Below are positions 39,576-47,148 of a DNA stretch of 64,000 nt, piece by piece. The notes under the pieces are model-generated. The model was given only the letters and a program-made list of their open reading frames with translations. It was not told where the DNA came from and did not search any database. Origin of the DNA: Nocardioides sp. SR21 (GTDB taxonomy: Bacteria > Actinomycetota > Actinomycetes > Propionibacteriales > Nocardioidaceae); the NCBI RefSeq assembly GCF_022761125.1, contig NZ_JAKWJR010000011.1:124001-188000 (forward strand), written 5' to 3'. Each line of letters begins with the position of its first letter. Within the stretch, counting starts at the first letter, position 1. The position numbers were made by a program, and so were the translations under genes.

Positions 39576-40532
39576 CTAGTCGCCGTCCGCGTCGGCGCCG
39601 CTGACCGCTCGTTCTCGGTCAGCACGCTCCCGGGCCTCGATCAGGTCCAGGCGCCGGTCCTCGCGGGCGGCCTCCTTGATCGAGGCGCGCACCCACTGGG
39701 TGAACAGCACACCGAACAGCACCAGCGCGACGAGATCGCCCGATCCCCACAGCAGGCCGCCGGCGACGTGCTGGTCGTCGTACGGGTCGGGCAGCCAGGC
39801 GCCCATCGGGCCGTCGTGCAGGCGCGGGTACCAGTCGCCGCCGAGCAGCGTGTCCTGGCCCATGATCGTGACGCCGAGGAAGGCGTGGAACGGCAGCGTG
39901 AGCACCACCAGCAGCATCCGGAACGGGTAGCTCACCCGGCCCGGGACCGGGTCGACGCCGATGATCGGCCAGAAGAACAGCGACCCGACCAGCACGAGGT
40001 GCACGTGCATCATCTCGTGGAGGTACGTCGAGTTGAGGGTGGCCTCGTACCAGCCGGAGAAGTAGAGCGCCCACGGCGAGATCACGTACAGCAGGAACGT
40101 CAGCGGCGGGAACGACAGCACCTTGGCGACCCGGGAGTGCAGCACGGTGAGCAGCCCGCGCCGCAGGCCCGGCGGGAGCGTGCGCAGCGCGAGGGTCACG
40201 GGGGCGCCCAGCGCGAGCGCCATCGGCACCAGCATCGAGAGCACCATGTGCTGGACCATGTGGACGCTCACGAGGGTGGTGTCGTACGCCGCCAGCCCCG
40301 AGGACGTCGCGAACAGGAACAGTCCCATCCCGATCACCACGAACGACAGGGTCCGGCCCCACGGCCAGCGGTCCCCGCGACGCCGCAGCGTGCGCACCCC
40401 GAGCAGGTAGAAGCCCACCGCCCAGACCGTGATCACGAACGGGACCGGGGCGAGCTCCCACTGTCCGAAAATCGAACCGGCCGAGAACCTCGGCAGGTTC
40501 GTCACGAGGGCAGTCAGGGTCACGATCGGCAC
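39576..40532 (-). CDS. ctaG: Cytochrome c oxidase assembly protein, CtaG (caa3) type
   Basis: This 318-residue polytopic membrane protein (about seven helices) has conserved His-rich membrane motifs: TTLVSVHMVQHMVLSMLVPMALALGAPVTLALR, YLHEMMHVHLVLVGSLFFWPIIGVDPVP, and PFHAFLGVTIMGQD. These match the bacterial CtaG/caa3_CtaG family needed for CuB insertion into cytochrome oxidase. GTG 40532 is chosen because TAAAGT lies seven bases upstream. The gene diverges from ctaE, whose product is part of the oxidase it helps to assemble. The C terminus is a polar tail (REDRRLDLIEARERADRE). Confidence 0.88.
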   Translation of the reverse strand: MPIVTLTALVTNLPRFSAGSIFGQWELAPVPFVITVWAVGFYLLGVRTLRRRGDRWPWGRTLSFVVIGMGLFLFATSSGLAAYDTTLVSVHMVQHMVLSMLVPMALALGAPVTLALRTLPPGLRRGLLTVLHSRVAKVLSFPPLTFLLYVISPWALYFSGWYEATLNSTYLHEMMHVHLVLVGSLFFWPIIGVDPVPGRVSYPFRMLLVVLTLPFHAFLGVTIMGQDTLLGGDWYPRLHDGPMGAWLPDPYDDQHVAGGLLWGSGDLVALVLFGVLFTQWVRASIKEAAREDRRLDLIEARERADRERAVSGADADGD

Positions 40533-40539
40533 TCTGTGA

Positions 40540-40545
40540 ACTTTA
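40540..40545 (-). promoter_or_regulatory. -10 hexamer TAAAGT of leaderless ctaG
   Basis: TAAAGT on the minus strand, seven bases before GTG 40532. Confidence 0.5.
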
Positions 40546-40559
40546 AGACCCCGAAACAC

Positions 40560-40575
40560 GGCACCCCGGGGTGCC
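40560..40575. promoter_or_regulatory. 16-bp perfect palindrome between ctaG and ctaE
   Basis: GGCACCCCGGGGTGCC is perfectly self-complementary. Its centre lies about 36 bases from the presumed ctaG start and about 40 from the presumed ctaE start, so it covers the -35 zone of both divergent leaderless promoters. It is either a regulator operator or an RNA hairpin; the position favours an operator. Confidence 0.5.
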
Positions 40576-40593
40576 CTCGTCCTCAGGTCACGA

Positions 40594-40599
40594 CATAAT
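40594..40599 (+). promoter_or_regulatory. -10 hexamer CATAAT of leaderless ctaE
   Basis: CATAAT ends seven bases before GTG 40607 and probably drives ctaE and the qcrCAB genes behind it. Confidence 0.5.
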
Positions 40600-40606
40600 G
40601 ACGCCC

Positions 40607-41245
40607 GTGGCGACTGCAACAGCGATTCCGGCCTCCCGACTGCACGGGCACCACGACCGACCGAGCATGGTCAGCGTCGGGACGATCATCTGGCTCTCCA
40701 GCGAGCTGATGTTCTTCGCGGCACTGTTCGCGTCGTACTTCACGATCCGTGCGGTCAGCCCCGAGCTCTGGGCCGAGAACACCGAGCTCCTCAACATCCC
40801 GTTCGCCACGGCGAACACCACGATCCTGGTGCTCTCCTCGGTCACCTGCCAGCTCGGCGTGTTCGCCGCCGAGCGCGGCCAGGTCGGCCGCACCGGCTCG
40901 GTCCTGAACGTCAAGGGCTGGGGCCTGCGTGAGTGGTTCATCCTCACGTACGTCATGGGCGCGGTCTTCATCGCCGGCCAGGCCACCGAGTACGCCGCTC
41001 TCGTCGCCGAGGGCATGACCATCCAGGACTCGGCGTACGGCACGATGTTCTACCTCACCACCGGCTTCCACGGCCTCCACGTGACCGGCGGCCTCATCGC
41101 CTTCCTCTTCGTGCTCGGGCGCACCTACGTCGCGCGCAAGTTCACCCACGAGCAGGCGGTCAGCGCGATCGTCGTGTCGTACTACTGGCACTTCGTCGAC
41201 GTGGTGTGGATCGGCCTTTTCGCGACCATCTATCTCGTCAAGTAG
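40607..41245 (+). CDS. ctaE: Cytochrome c oxidase subunit III
   Basis: This 212-residue membrane subunit of the aa3 oxidase has five hydrophobic helices. Signature segments are RPSMVSVGTIIWLSSELMFFAALFASYF, MFYLTTGFHGLHVTGGLIAFLFVLGRTYVARKF and VVSYYWHFVDVVWIGLFATIYL with the conserved Glu and His positions. GTG 40607 (MATATAIPASRLHGHHDRPS) is preferred over ATG 40598 because the -10 box overlaps that ATG. It is the first gene of the ctaE-qcrC-qcrA-qcrB operon, in the order known from mycobacteria and streptomycetes. Confidence 0.93.
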   Translation: MATATAIPASRLHGHHDRPSMVSVGTIIWLSSELMFFAALFASYFTIRAVSPELWAENTELLNIPFATANTTILVLSSVTCQLGVFAAERGQVGRTGSVLNVKGWGLREWFILTYVMGAVFIAGQATEYAALVAEGMTIQDSAYGTMFYLTTGFHGLHVTGGLIAFLFVLGRTYVARKFTHEQAVSAIVVSYYWHFVDVVWIGLFATIYLVK

Positions 41246-41278
41246 CCCCAGCAGCCCGATCTACCGCAAGGACACAAC

Positions 41279-42151
41279 GTGCGTCTCCTGAACCGTTCCG
41301 CCGGCCGGCTCTCCCGGCACCGTCGCGGTCCGCTCGCCGGCCTGGCCGTCGTGCTGCTCGGCCTGCTGCTCACCGGTGGCCTCTACACCGCGTTCTCGCC
41401 TGCCCAGGCCGGCTCCACGAAGAGCTCTGCCGACCAGATCGAGCAGGGTCGCCAGCTGTTCATCGTGGGCTGCTCCTTCTGCCACGGTCAGAACGGCGAG
41501 GGCGTCCTCTCCGAGGACGGCGAGAGCCAGCTCGGCCCGTCGCTGGTCGGCGTCGGCGCCGCCGCGGTCGACTTCCAGGTCGGCACCGGCCGGATGCCGA
41601 TGGCGCAGCCCGGCGCCCAGGTGCCGGAGAAGCAGGAGACCTACGACGAGGAGGAGATCGCGGCGCTCGCGGCCTTCGTCGCCTCCCTCGGCCCCGGCCC
41701 GGCGATCCCGGACGAGAGCGACTACACGCTCGAGGGTCTGTCCGAGGAGGAGCGCCAGCAGGCGATCGTCAACGGTGGACAGATCTTCCTCACCAACTGC
41801 ACGGCGTGCCACAACTTCGAGGGCTCCGGCGGCGCGATGCCGCGCGGCGGCTACGCCCCGCGGATCCGCGGCGTCGAGCCCCGCTACGTCTACGAGGCGC
41901 TGCTGACCGGCCCGCAGAACATGCCGAACTTCAGCAACGGCAACCTGCCGCCCGAGAGCAAGCGGAACGTCATCGCCTACCTCAACTCGCTCGAGGAGCA
42001 GCCGAACTACGGTGGCTTCGGCCTCGGTGGCTTCGGTCCGGTTCCGGAGGGCTTGGCGGCCTGGCTCCTGGGCATCGGCGCCTGCGTCGGCGCGGCGGTC
42101 TGGATCGCCGCCCACACCACCCGTTCGAACAAGAAGAAGGCGGACGCGTGA
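41279..42151 (+). CDS. qcrC: Cytochrome bc1 complex cytochrome c subunit
   Basis: This 290-residue protein is anchored by an N-terminal helix (LAGLAVVLLGLLLTGGLYTAF) and a C-terminal helix (AWLLGIGACVGAAVWIAA). Two c-type heme sites lie outside the membrane: CSFCHG near residue 64 and CTACHN near residue 178. This di-heme form is typical of actinobacteria, where QcrC passes electrons directly to the aa3 oxidase without a soluble cytochrome c. AAGGA stands six bases before GTG 41279. The stop overlaps the qcrA GTG. Confidence 0.94.
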   Translation: MRLLNRSAGRLSRHRRGPLAGLAVVLLGLLLTGGLYTAFSPAQAGSTKSSADQIEQGRQLFIVGCSFCHGQNGEGVLSEDGESQLGPSLVGVGAAAVDFQVGTGRMPMAQPGAQVPEKQETYDEEEIAALAAFVASLGPGPAIPDESDYTLEGLSEEERQQAIVNGGQIFLTNCTACHNFEGSGGAMPRGGYAPRIRGVEPRYVYEALLTGPQNMPNFSNGNLPPESKRNVIAYLNSLEEQPNYGGFGLGGFGPVPEGLAAWLLGIGACVGAAVWIAAHTTRSNKKKADA

Positions 42152-43248
42152 GCGACCACGACAAGGACGAGCACGGCCACGAGCTGTCCAACGTGCCGGA
42201 TGAGGCCGTGACCGACGACCTCTATCCCAACCCGGGGCTGCCCGAGCACCACTGGCGCCCGACCGACGTCGACCCGAAGGCCGAGCGGCGCGCCGAACGC
42301 CAGGTCGCGACCCTGTTCCTGCTGTCGGTCGTCTGCACCGTGCTGTTCGTGGTCTCGTACTTCACGTTCCAGGTCGGCGACGACTGGGACACGATCGGCG
42401 GCTTCGGCGCGTCGAACCTCACCCTCGGCCTGTCGCTGTCCGGCGCGCTGCTGTTCATCGGCATCGGCATCATCCAGCTGGCCCGCAAGCTCATGGCCGA
42501 CAAGGAGATCGTCGAGTACCGCCACCCCTCCGCCTCCTCCGAGGCGGACCGCGCGGAGGCGCTCACGGCGCTCAACACCGGCATCGACGAGTCCGGCATC
42601 GGCCGGCGCCCGCTGGTGCGCAACACGATGCTCGGTGCGGTGGGCCTGGTCGGCGTCACCGCGATCATCCCGCTGTGGGACCTCGGCCCCAAGCCGAACC
42701 AGGTCGGTCCGGGCAAGAAGTACGACTACCCCGGCGCCGGCATCGAGAACACCATCTGGACCGCGGGGATGCGCGTCGTGCGCGACGTCACCGGCACCCC
42801 GATCCGCCCCGCCGACATGGAGATCGGCGACCTGATCAACGGCGAGCCCGCGGGCATCTTCAACGGTGGCCCGGACGGCGAGCCGCTCGAGGGCGTGGTG
42901 CTCCAGATCAACAAGTCGAAGGGCGCCGTGGTGGTCGTCCGGATGGAGCCGGACGAGATCATCCCCGCCGAGGGCCGGGAGAACTGGGCCGTCGACGGCA
43001 TCATCTGCTACTCCAAGATCTGCACCCACGTCGGTTGCCCGATCTCGCTGTACGAGCGGACGACCCACCACCTGCTGTGCCCGTGCCACCAGTCGACGTT
43101 CGACCTGTCCGACTCGGCCCGGGTCGTCTTCGGCCCCGCAGCCCGCGCGCTGCCCCAGCTGCCGCTGGGTGTCGACGAGGAGGGCTACCTCATCGCGACC
43201 GCGCCGTTTGACGAACCTGTCGGCCCTAGCTATTGGGAGCGTGGCTGA
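42148..43248 (+). CDS. qcrA: Cytochrome bc1 complex Rieske iron-sulfur subunit
   Basis: This 366-residue actinobacterial Rieske protein has three N-terminal helices (VATLFLLSVVCTVLFVVSYF, LTLGLSLSGALLFIGIGII, and MLGAVGLVGVTAIIPLW). The C-terminal [2Fe-2S] domain carries both ligand boxes, CTHVGCPIS and CPCHQSTFD. It takes electrons from menaquinol and hands them to QcrC. The polar N terminus is rich in His, Asp and Glu. GTG overlaps the qcrC stop (GTGA), giving fixed stoichiometry. Confidence 0.94.
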   Translation: MSDHDKDEHGHELSNVPDEAVTDDLYPNPGLPEHHWRPTDVDPKAERRAERQVATLFLLSVVCTVLFVVSYFTFQVGDDWDTIGGFGASNLTLGLSLSGALLFIGIGIIQLARKLMADKEIVEYRHPSASSEADRAEALTALNTGIDESGIGRRPLVRNTMLGAVGLVGVTAIIPLWDLGPKPNQVGPGKKYDYPGAGIENTIWTAGMRVVRDVTGTPIRPADMEIGDLINGEPAGIFNGGPDGEPLEGVVLQINKSKGAVVVVRMEPDEIIPAEGRENWAVDGIICYSKICTHVGCPISLYERTTHHLLCPCHQSTFDLSDSARVVFGPAARALPQLPLGVDEEGYLIATAPFDEPVGPSYWERG

Positions 43249-43250
43249 AC

Positions 43251-45008
43251 ATGGACACCACCAAGGTTGCCACCAGCAACACCACCACGGCCGCCACGAC
43301 TAAGAAGAAGAACCGCGTCGGCGCCGTCGCCGGTTGGGCTGACGACCGCCTCGGTCTCGCCGCGCTGGGCAAGAAGCAGCTGCGCAAGGTCTTCCCGGAC
43401 CACTGGTCCTTCATGCTCGGCGAGATCGCGCTGTGGAGCTTCGTCGTCCTGCTCCTGACCGGTGTCTTCCTCACGCTCTGGTTCAACCCGAGCATGGGCG
43501 AGGTCGCCTACGACGGCTCGTACGACCAGCTCCGCGGCATCGAGATGTCCGAGGCGTACGCCTCGAGCCTGCACATCTCGTTCGACGTCCGCGGCGGTCT
43601 GCTGATGCGCCAGATGCACCACTGGGCCGCGATGCTCTTCGTCGCGTCGATGATGGTGCACCTGCTCCGCGTGTTCTTCACCGGCGCGTTCCGCAAGCCG
43701 CGCGAGCTCAACTGGGTCATCGGCTGCCTGCTGCTGATCCTCGGGACGCTCGAGGGCTTCACCGGCTACTCGCTGCCCGACGACCTGCTGTCCGGCACCG
43801 GCGTCCGCGCCGCGGACGGCTTCATCAAGGCCTCCCCGGTCGTCGGCACGTACATGTCGTTCCTGCTGTTCGGTGGCGAGTTCCCGGGCGAGGCGATCAT
43901 CCCGCGCCTGTTCACCGTCCACGTGCTGCTGATCCCGGGCCTGCTGCTGGCCCTGATCGCCGCCCACATGCTGCTGCTCGTCTACCACAAGCACACGCAG
44001 TGGCCCGGACCCGGCCGCACCGAGCAGAACGTCGTCGGCTACCCGATGCTGCCCGTGTACGCCGCCAAGGCCGGTGGGTTCTTCTTCATCGTCTTCGGCA
44101 TCACCGCGATGATGGGCGCGCTGCTCACCATCAACCCGGTGTGGAAGTACGGACCGTACGACCCGTCCAAGGTCACCGCGGGCTCGCAGCCCGACTGGTA
44201 CATGGGCTGGCCCGACGGGGCGCTGCGCATCATGCCCGGCCTCGAGTCGGAGATCTTCGGCTACACGATCAGCTGGAACGTGATGCTGCCGATCCTGATC
44301 CTGCCGATCGTCATGTTCATCATCCTGCTGCTGCTGCCGTTCCTCGACGCGTGGATCACCGGCGACAAGCGGGACCACCACCTGCTCGAGCGGCCGCGCA
44401 ACGCGCCGACCCGCACCGCGCTGATGGTGGCGCTGATGACGATGTACGGCCTCTTCTGGGCGGCCGGCGGCAACGACATCATCGCGATCACGCTGCACGC
44501 CTCGATCAACCAGATCACGTACTTCATGCGTGCCGCCGTGATCATCGGCCCGATCATCGCCTTCTTCATCACCCGGCGCTGGTGCATCTCGCTCCAGCGC
44601 AAGGACAACGAGACGGTGCTGCACGGGTACGAGACCGGCATCATCATGCGCTCCCCCGAGGGCGGCTACTCCGAGAAGCACCTCCCGCTGCCCGAGTCGA
44701 AGGCGTACGCGCTCACGGCTCGCGACCGCGACCCGGTGCCGAACGGCCTGCCGTCCGGTGGCACTGACGCCAACGGCGTCCCCGCCCCCGAGGGCGGCCG
44801 CCTCGCCGGCCTCCGGCACCGCCTCCGCACCCTGTACTACGCGGACAACGCCCAGAAGCCGACCCCGGAGGAGCTCGCCGAGGGCCACCACCACGCCGAG
44901 CACGAGCACGAGCTCCAGACCGGCATGGACGGCCATGCGGCCGACGGCCACCAGTTCGACGGCCACCACCTGGTCGAGGACGAGCACCTGCGCGACCCGC
45001 ACCACTGA
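43251..45008 (+). CDS. qcrB: Cytochrome bc1 complex cytochrome b subunit
   Basis: This 585-residue membrane subunit has the b-heme His pairs: MHHWAAMLF and MVHLLRVFF in one pair of helices, with FTVHVLLIPG and IAAHMLLLVYHKHTQW. The quinol-site motif is PDWYMGWPDGALR (PEWY equivalent). The C-terminal 130 residues are a cytoplasmic extension ending in a His/Glu/Asp-rich tail (EGHHHAEHEHEL, HHLVEDEHLRDPHH), longer than in non-actinobacterial cytochrome b. I start it at ATG 43251; a TTG at 43233 overlapping qcrA is possible. A strong terminator follows the stop. Confidence 0.93.
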   Translation: MDTTKVATSNTTTAATTKKKNRVGAVAGWADDRLGLAALGKKQLRKVFPDHWSFMLGEIALWSFVVLLLTGVFLTLWFNPSMGEVAYDGSYDQLRGIEMSEAYASSLHISFDVRGGLLMRQMHHWAAMLFVASMMVHLLRVFFTGAFRKPRELNWVIGCLLLILGTLEGFTGYSLPDDLLSGTGVRAADGFIKASPVVGTYMSFLLFGGEFPGEAIIPRLFTVHVLLIPGLLLALIAAHMLLLVYHKHTQWPGPGRTEQNVVGYPMLPVYAAKAGGFFFIVFGITAMMGALLTINPVWKYGPYDPSKVTAGSQPDWYMGWPDGALRIMPGLESEIFGYTISWNVMLPILILPIVMFIILLLLPFLDAWITGDKRDHHLLERPRNAPTRTALMVALMTMYGLFWAAGGNDIIAITLHASINQITYFMRAAVIIGPIIAFFITRRWCISLQRKDNETVLHGYETGIIMRSPEGGYSEKHLPLPESKAYALTARDRDPVPNGLPSGGTDANGVPAPEGGRLAGLRHRLRTLYYADNAQKPTPEELAEGHHHAEHEHELQTGMDGHAADGHQFDGHHLVEDEHLRDPHH

Positions 45009-45030
45009 TCGAGACCCAGCAGGACAAGAA

Positions 45031-45070
45031 GCAGCCCCCACCACGGTCATCACGACCGGGTGGGGGCTGC
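45031..45070 (+). terminator. Strong terminator of the ctaE-qcrCAB operon
   Basis: GCAGCCCCCACC (45031-45042) pairs with GGTGGGGGCTGC (45059-45070), and inside it CGGTC (45044-45048) pairs with GACCG (45054-45058) around a five-base loop. That is 17 pairs with one bulged A. It begins 22 bases after the qcrB stop. Confidence 0.8.
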
Positions 45071-45072
45071 TC

Positions 45073-45141
45073 TGCTTCTCGCTGGGTCTCGATACAGCGC
45101 CGTCACGACCTCGCAAGCTCGGTCGTGGGCGCTACTCGACC
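45073..45141. repeat. 69-base direct repeat, copy 1
   Basis: It runs from TGCTTCTCGCTGGGTCTCGA to GCGCTACTCGACC and matches 45268-45336 with a single mismatch (CGACCTCGCAAG here, CGACCCCGCAAG there). It contains an inner inverted repeat CACGACC...GGTCGTG. Confidence 0.8.
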
Positions 45142-45183
45142 ACCGACGTCCTGAGCGCCTGCGCGCGAACGCGCGCGATCCTC

Positions 45184-45240
45184 GGTGGTCGAGTAGCGTC
45201 CGCCGCTGAGCCTGCGAAGCGGCGGGCGCGTATCGAGACC
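45184..45240. repeat. GGTGGTCGAG...TATCGAGACC palindromic element
   Basis: GGTGGTCGAGTAGCG begins the element and GCGCGTATCGAGACC ends it. In the centre CCGCCGCT (45200-45207) pairs with AGCGGCGG (45218-45225). The same boundary words occur elsewhere in the window, so it is a unit of a dispersed family. Confidence 0.6.
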
Positions 45241-45267
45241 CGGCAAGACAACAAGCAGCCGCCGCTT

Positions 45268-45336
45268 TGCTTCTCGCTGGGTCTCGATACAGCGCCGTCA
45301 CGACCCCGCAAGCTCGGTCGTGGGCGCTACTCGACC
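45268..45336. repeat. 69-base direct repeat, copy 2
   Basis: This is the second copy of the 45073-45141 repeat, with one mismatch. Its 3' end overlaps the start of the first 57-base repeat. Confidence 0.8.
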
Positions 45337-45382
45337 TGGCTGCTGGTTCCCGGCCCTCGCAAGCTCAGGCCGGGGCAGCTCA
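45326..45382. repeat. 57-base direct repeat, copy 1
   Basis: It starts GCTACTCGACCTGGCTGCTG and ends GGCCGGGGCAGCTCA. It matches 45424-45480 with one mismatch (CAGGCC against CGGGCC). Inside, GGCCCTCGCAAGCTCaGGCC has self-complementary ends. Confidence 0.8.
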
Positions 45383-45423
45383 GTCTCGATACGCCGGTCG
45401 CCAGCTCGTGCCTCGCGCGCGCG

Positions 45424-45480
45424 GCTACTCGACCTGGCTGCTGGTTCCCGGCCCTCGCAAGCTCGGGCCGGGGCAGCTCA
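45424..45480. repeat. 57-base direct repeat, copy 2
   Basis: This is the second copy of the 45326-45382 repeat. Its last three bases are the stop codon of the L,D-transpeptidase gene, so the repeat reaches exactly to the coding region. Confidence 0.8.
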
Positions 45481-46674
45481 CAGCGCGGAGCCTTGGGCGT
45501 ACTTCGCGTACGACTCGTTCCAGTCGCCGTAGCCGTTGTCGAGAGTCATCGGCTTGTCGCTGCCGGTGTACTCGACGACGTCGCCGCGACGCGACATGGC
45601 GTAGAGCCACCCGGCGTTCTCGGTGCTCATGCCGGTGCAGCCGTGGGAGACGTTGGCGTAGCCCTGGGAGCCGGTCGACCAGGGGGCGGCGTGGATGAAC
45701 TCGCCGGAGTACGTCAGGCGCATCGCCCACTGGACGTTGTCGATGTTGTAGGCGTCGGCGCCGGTGATGCCCACGGTCTCGGAGTTCATCGTCTTGGAGT
45801 CGAACTTCTCGATGATGACCTTCGTGCCCGTGCGGGTGGTGAACGCCGGCTGCTCCCCCGTGGTGATCGGGATGGTGCGCAGCAGCTTGCCGTTGCTGAA
45901 GACCTTCATCTGGTGGGTCTTCATGTCCACCTTGTAGATGTGCGCGTCGCCGACGTGGAAGTCGAGCTCGCGGTCCTCCTGGCCGTAGATGCCGTTGCCG
46001 GCGTCGACGCTGTTCACGTCGATGTCGACGTGCACGTCGGTGTCGGGCTTCCAGTAGGTCTTCGGGCGCCAGTGCGCCTCGGTGCTGCTCAGCCAGTGCC
46101 ACGAGCCCTGCTGGGCCGGCGTGGACGTGACGTGCATGTTCTCCTCGAACGTCGCCTGGTCCTTGACCGGCAGGTCGAAGGTGACGATCACCGGCATGCC
46201 GACGCCGACGGTCTCGTCGGCCAGCGGCGCGACGGACGGGTAGGTCTGCTCGTCGAGCGTCAGGTCCTGGGTCGAGAACGACGACTTCCGGGTGACCTGG
46301 GTGCCGTCCTCGCGCGAGGCGACCGTCTTGATCTGGTACGTCGTACCCGGCTCGAGCCGGTCGGTCGCGGTCCAGCTGGCCTTGTCGGCCGACAGCTCGC
46401 CGGCGAGGTCGCCCGCGGCGGACGTGACCGCGACGGAGTCGATGGTGCCGCCCGTGGCGGACACCGCGACCTCCTGGTCGACCGGGACGCCGCTGGCGCC
46501 CTTCTTGACGCTGGAGACCAGCTTCAGGGGCACGACCGGGGTCTCCGAGGCCGAGGAGGTCGGCTCGTCGGCGCTGACGCCCGGGATGCTGTCCTTGGCG
46601 TCACAGGCCGTCAGGGCGAGCGGCACGGTCGCGATCAGCGCGATCGAGCACAGGCGAAGACGACGGTCGGACAT
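45478..46674 (-). CDS. L,D-transpeptidase lipoprotein with Ig-like domains
   Basis: This 398-residue lipoprotein has lipobox LALTAC at residues 19-24. Two Ig-like modules follow (about 45-140 and 145-245, the second starting VGVGMPVIVTFDLPV), then the YkuD catalytic domain near 250-370. The active-site motif is SHGCTGMS with the upstream FIHAAPWS, matching LdtMt2-type enzymes. These make 3-3 cross-links between meso-diaminopimelate residues of peptidoglycan. A conserved C-terminal tail (MTLDNGYGDWNESYAKYAQGSAL) is present. The Shine-Dalgarno GGGGAG lies in a hairpin arm just upstream. Confidence 0.92.
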   Translation of the reverse strand: MSDRRLRLCSIALIATVPLALTACDAKDSIPGVSADEPTSSASETPVVPLKLVSSVKKGASGVPVDQEVAVSATGGTIDSVAVTSAAGDLAGELSADKASWTATDRLEPGTTYQIKTVASREDGTQVTRKSSFSTQDLTLDEQTYPSVAPLADETVGVGMPVIVTFDLPVKDQATFEENMHVTSTPAQQGSWHWLSSTEAHWRPKTYWKPDTDVHVDIDVNSVDAGNGIYGQEDRELDFHVGDAHIYKVDMKTHQMKVFSNGKLLRTIPITTGEQPAFTTRTGTKVIIEKFDSKTMNSETVGITGADAYNIDNVQWAMRLTYSGEFIHAAPWSTGSQGYANVSHGCTGMSTENAGWLYAMSRRGDVVEYTGSDKPMTLDNGYGDWNESYAKYAQGSAL

Positions 46675-46680
46675 GCTGAA

Positions 46681-46729
46681 GGCTCCCCGGGATCAACGAC
46701 GTGGTCGAAACCAGCGTAACCGGGGAGCC
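46681..46729 (-). promoter_or_regulatory. Hairpin between ctaF and the L,D-transpeptidase gene; may terminate or hide the ribosome site
   Basis: GGCTCCCCGG (46681-46690) pairs perfectly with CCGGGGAGCC (46720-46729) across a 29-base loop that itself contains TGGT/ACCA. On the minus strand it follows the ctaF stop by about 20 bases. Its 3' arm includes GGGGAG, the Shine-Dalgarno of the transpeptidase gene, eight bases before its ATG. It can act as a terminator for ctaCDF or as a translation-control hairpin. Confidence 0.55.
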
Positions 46730-46749
46730 CCAAGCAGACGATTCGACGC

Positions 46750-47148
46750 TCAGTGAGCGTGGACACCTCGGTAGTACTCGAAGATCCAGCCGACGAGGGC
46801 CAGGGTGCCGAGCATCACGCCGATGATGAACAGCCACCAGGCGCCCATGGCGATGCCGTAGACGCAGACGCTGAGCGTCAGCGCGCACCACAGCGGCCAC
46901 CAGGAGTACGGCGGGAAGAAGCCCAGCTCGCCCGCGCCGTCGGCGATCTCGCCGTCCTTGCGGTCCTCGGGACGCGGGGCCATGTTCTTGGCGTGGAAGC
47001 CGAGGTACGCGGTGACCATCGCGGAGAGCAGGGTGGTCATCACCAGGGCGGACGTGCCCGTCCAGTCGCCGGTGATGAACCAGTACGCCGGGCTGACCAG
47101 CACGAAGAAGATCGTGCAGATCGCGAAGATCCAGGCTTCGGACTTCAT
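46750..47148 (-). CDS. ctaF: Cytochrome c oxidase subunit IV, actinobacterial type
   Basis: This 132-residue membrane protein has four helices in two pairs: EAWIFAICTIFFVLVSPAYWF, ALVMTTLLSAMVTAYLGFH, WPLWCALTLSVCVYGIAMGAWWL and VMLGTLALVGWIFEYYRG. The loop PRPEDRKDGEIADGAGELGFFPPYSWWP is typical of CtaF. It is a small structural subunit found in actinobacterial aa3 oxidases. Its ATG overlaps the ctaD stop by one base (TGATG). Confidence 0.92.
   Translation of the reverse strand: MKSEAWIFAICTIFFVLVSPAYWFITGDWTGTSALVMTTLLSAMVTAYLGFHAKNMAPRPEDRKDGEIADGAGELGFFPPYSWWPLWCALTLSVCVYGIAMGAWWLFIIGVMLGTLALVGWIFEYYRGVHAH

Larger units (their letters stand above)
45009..45477. repeat. Intergenic repeat cluster between qcrB and the L,D-transpeptidase gene
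   Basis: This gene-free stretch of 469 bases is built of duplicated pieces: a terminator hairpin, two 69-base copies, two 57-base copies and one GGTGGTCGAG...TATCGAGACC element, listed separately. GAGACCCAGC near 45011 and GCTGGGTCTC near 45081 also form an outer inverted repeat around the terminator. Short ORFs here are repeats read in frame and are not genes. Confidence 0.7.

Noticed and set aside
45009..45480. CRISPR-like array
   Set aside because: The repeats are long (57 and 69 bases), only two copies each, unevenly spaced, and have no uniform spacers or cas genes.
45050..45700. Short proteins encoded in the 45 kb repeat region
   Set aside because: Their sequences (for example repeated ALLDLAAGSRPSQA-like segments) are translations of the DNA repeats and have no start signals.
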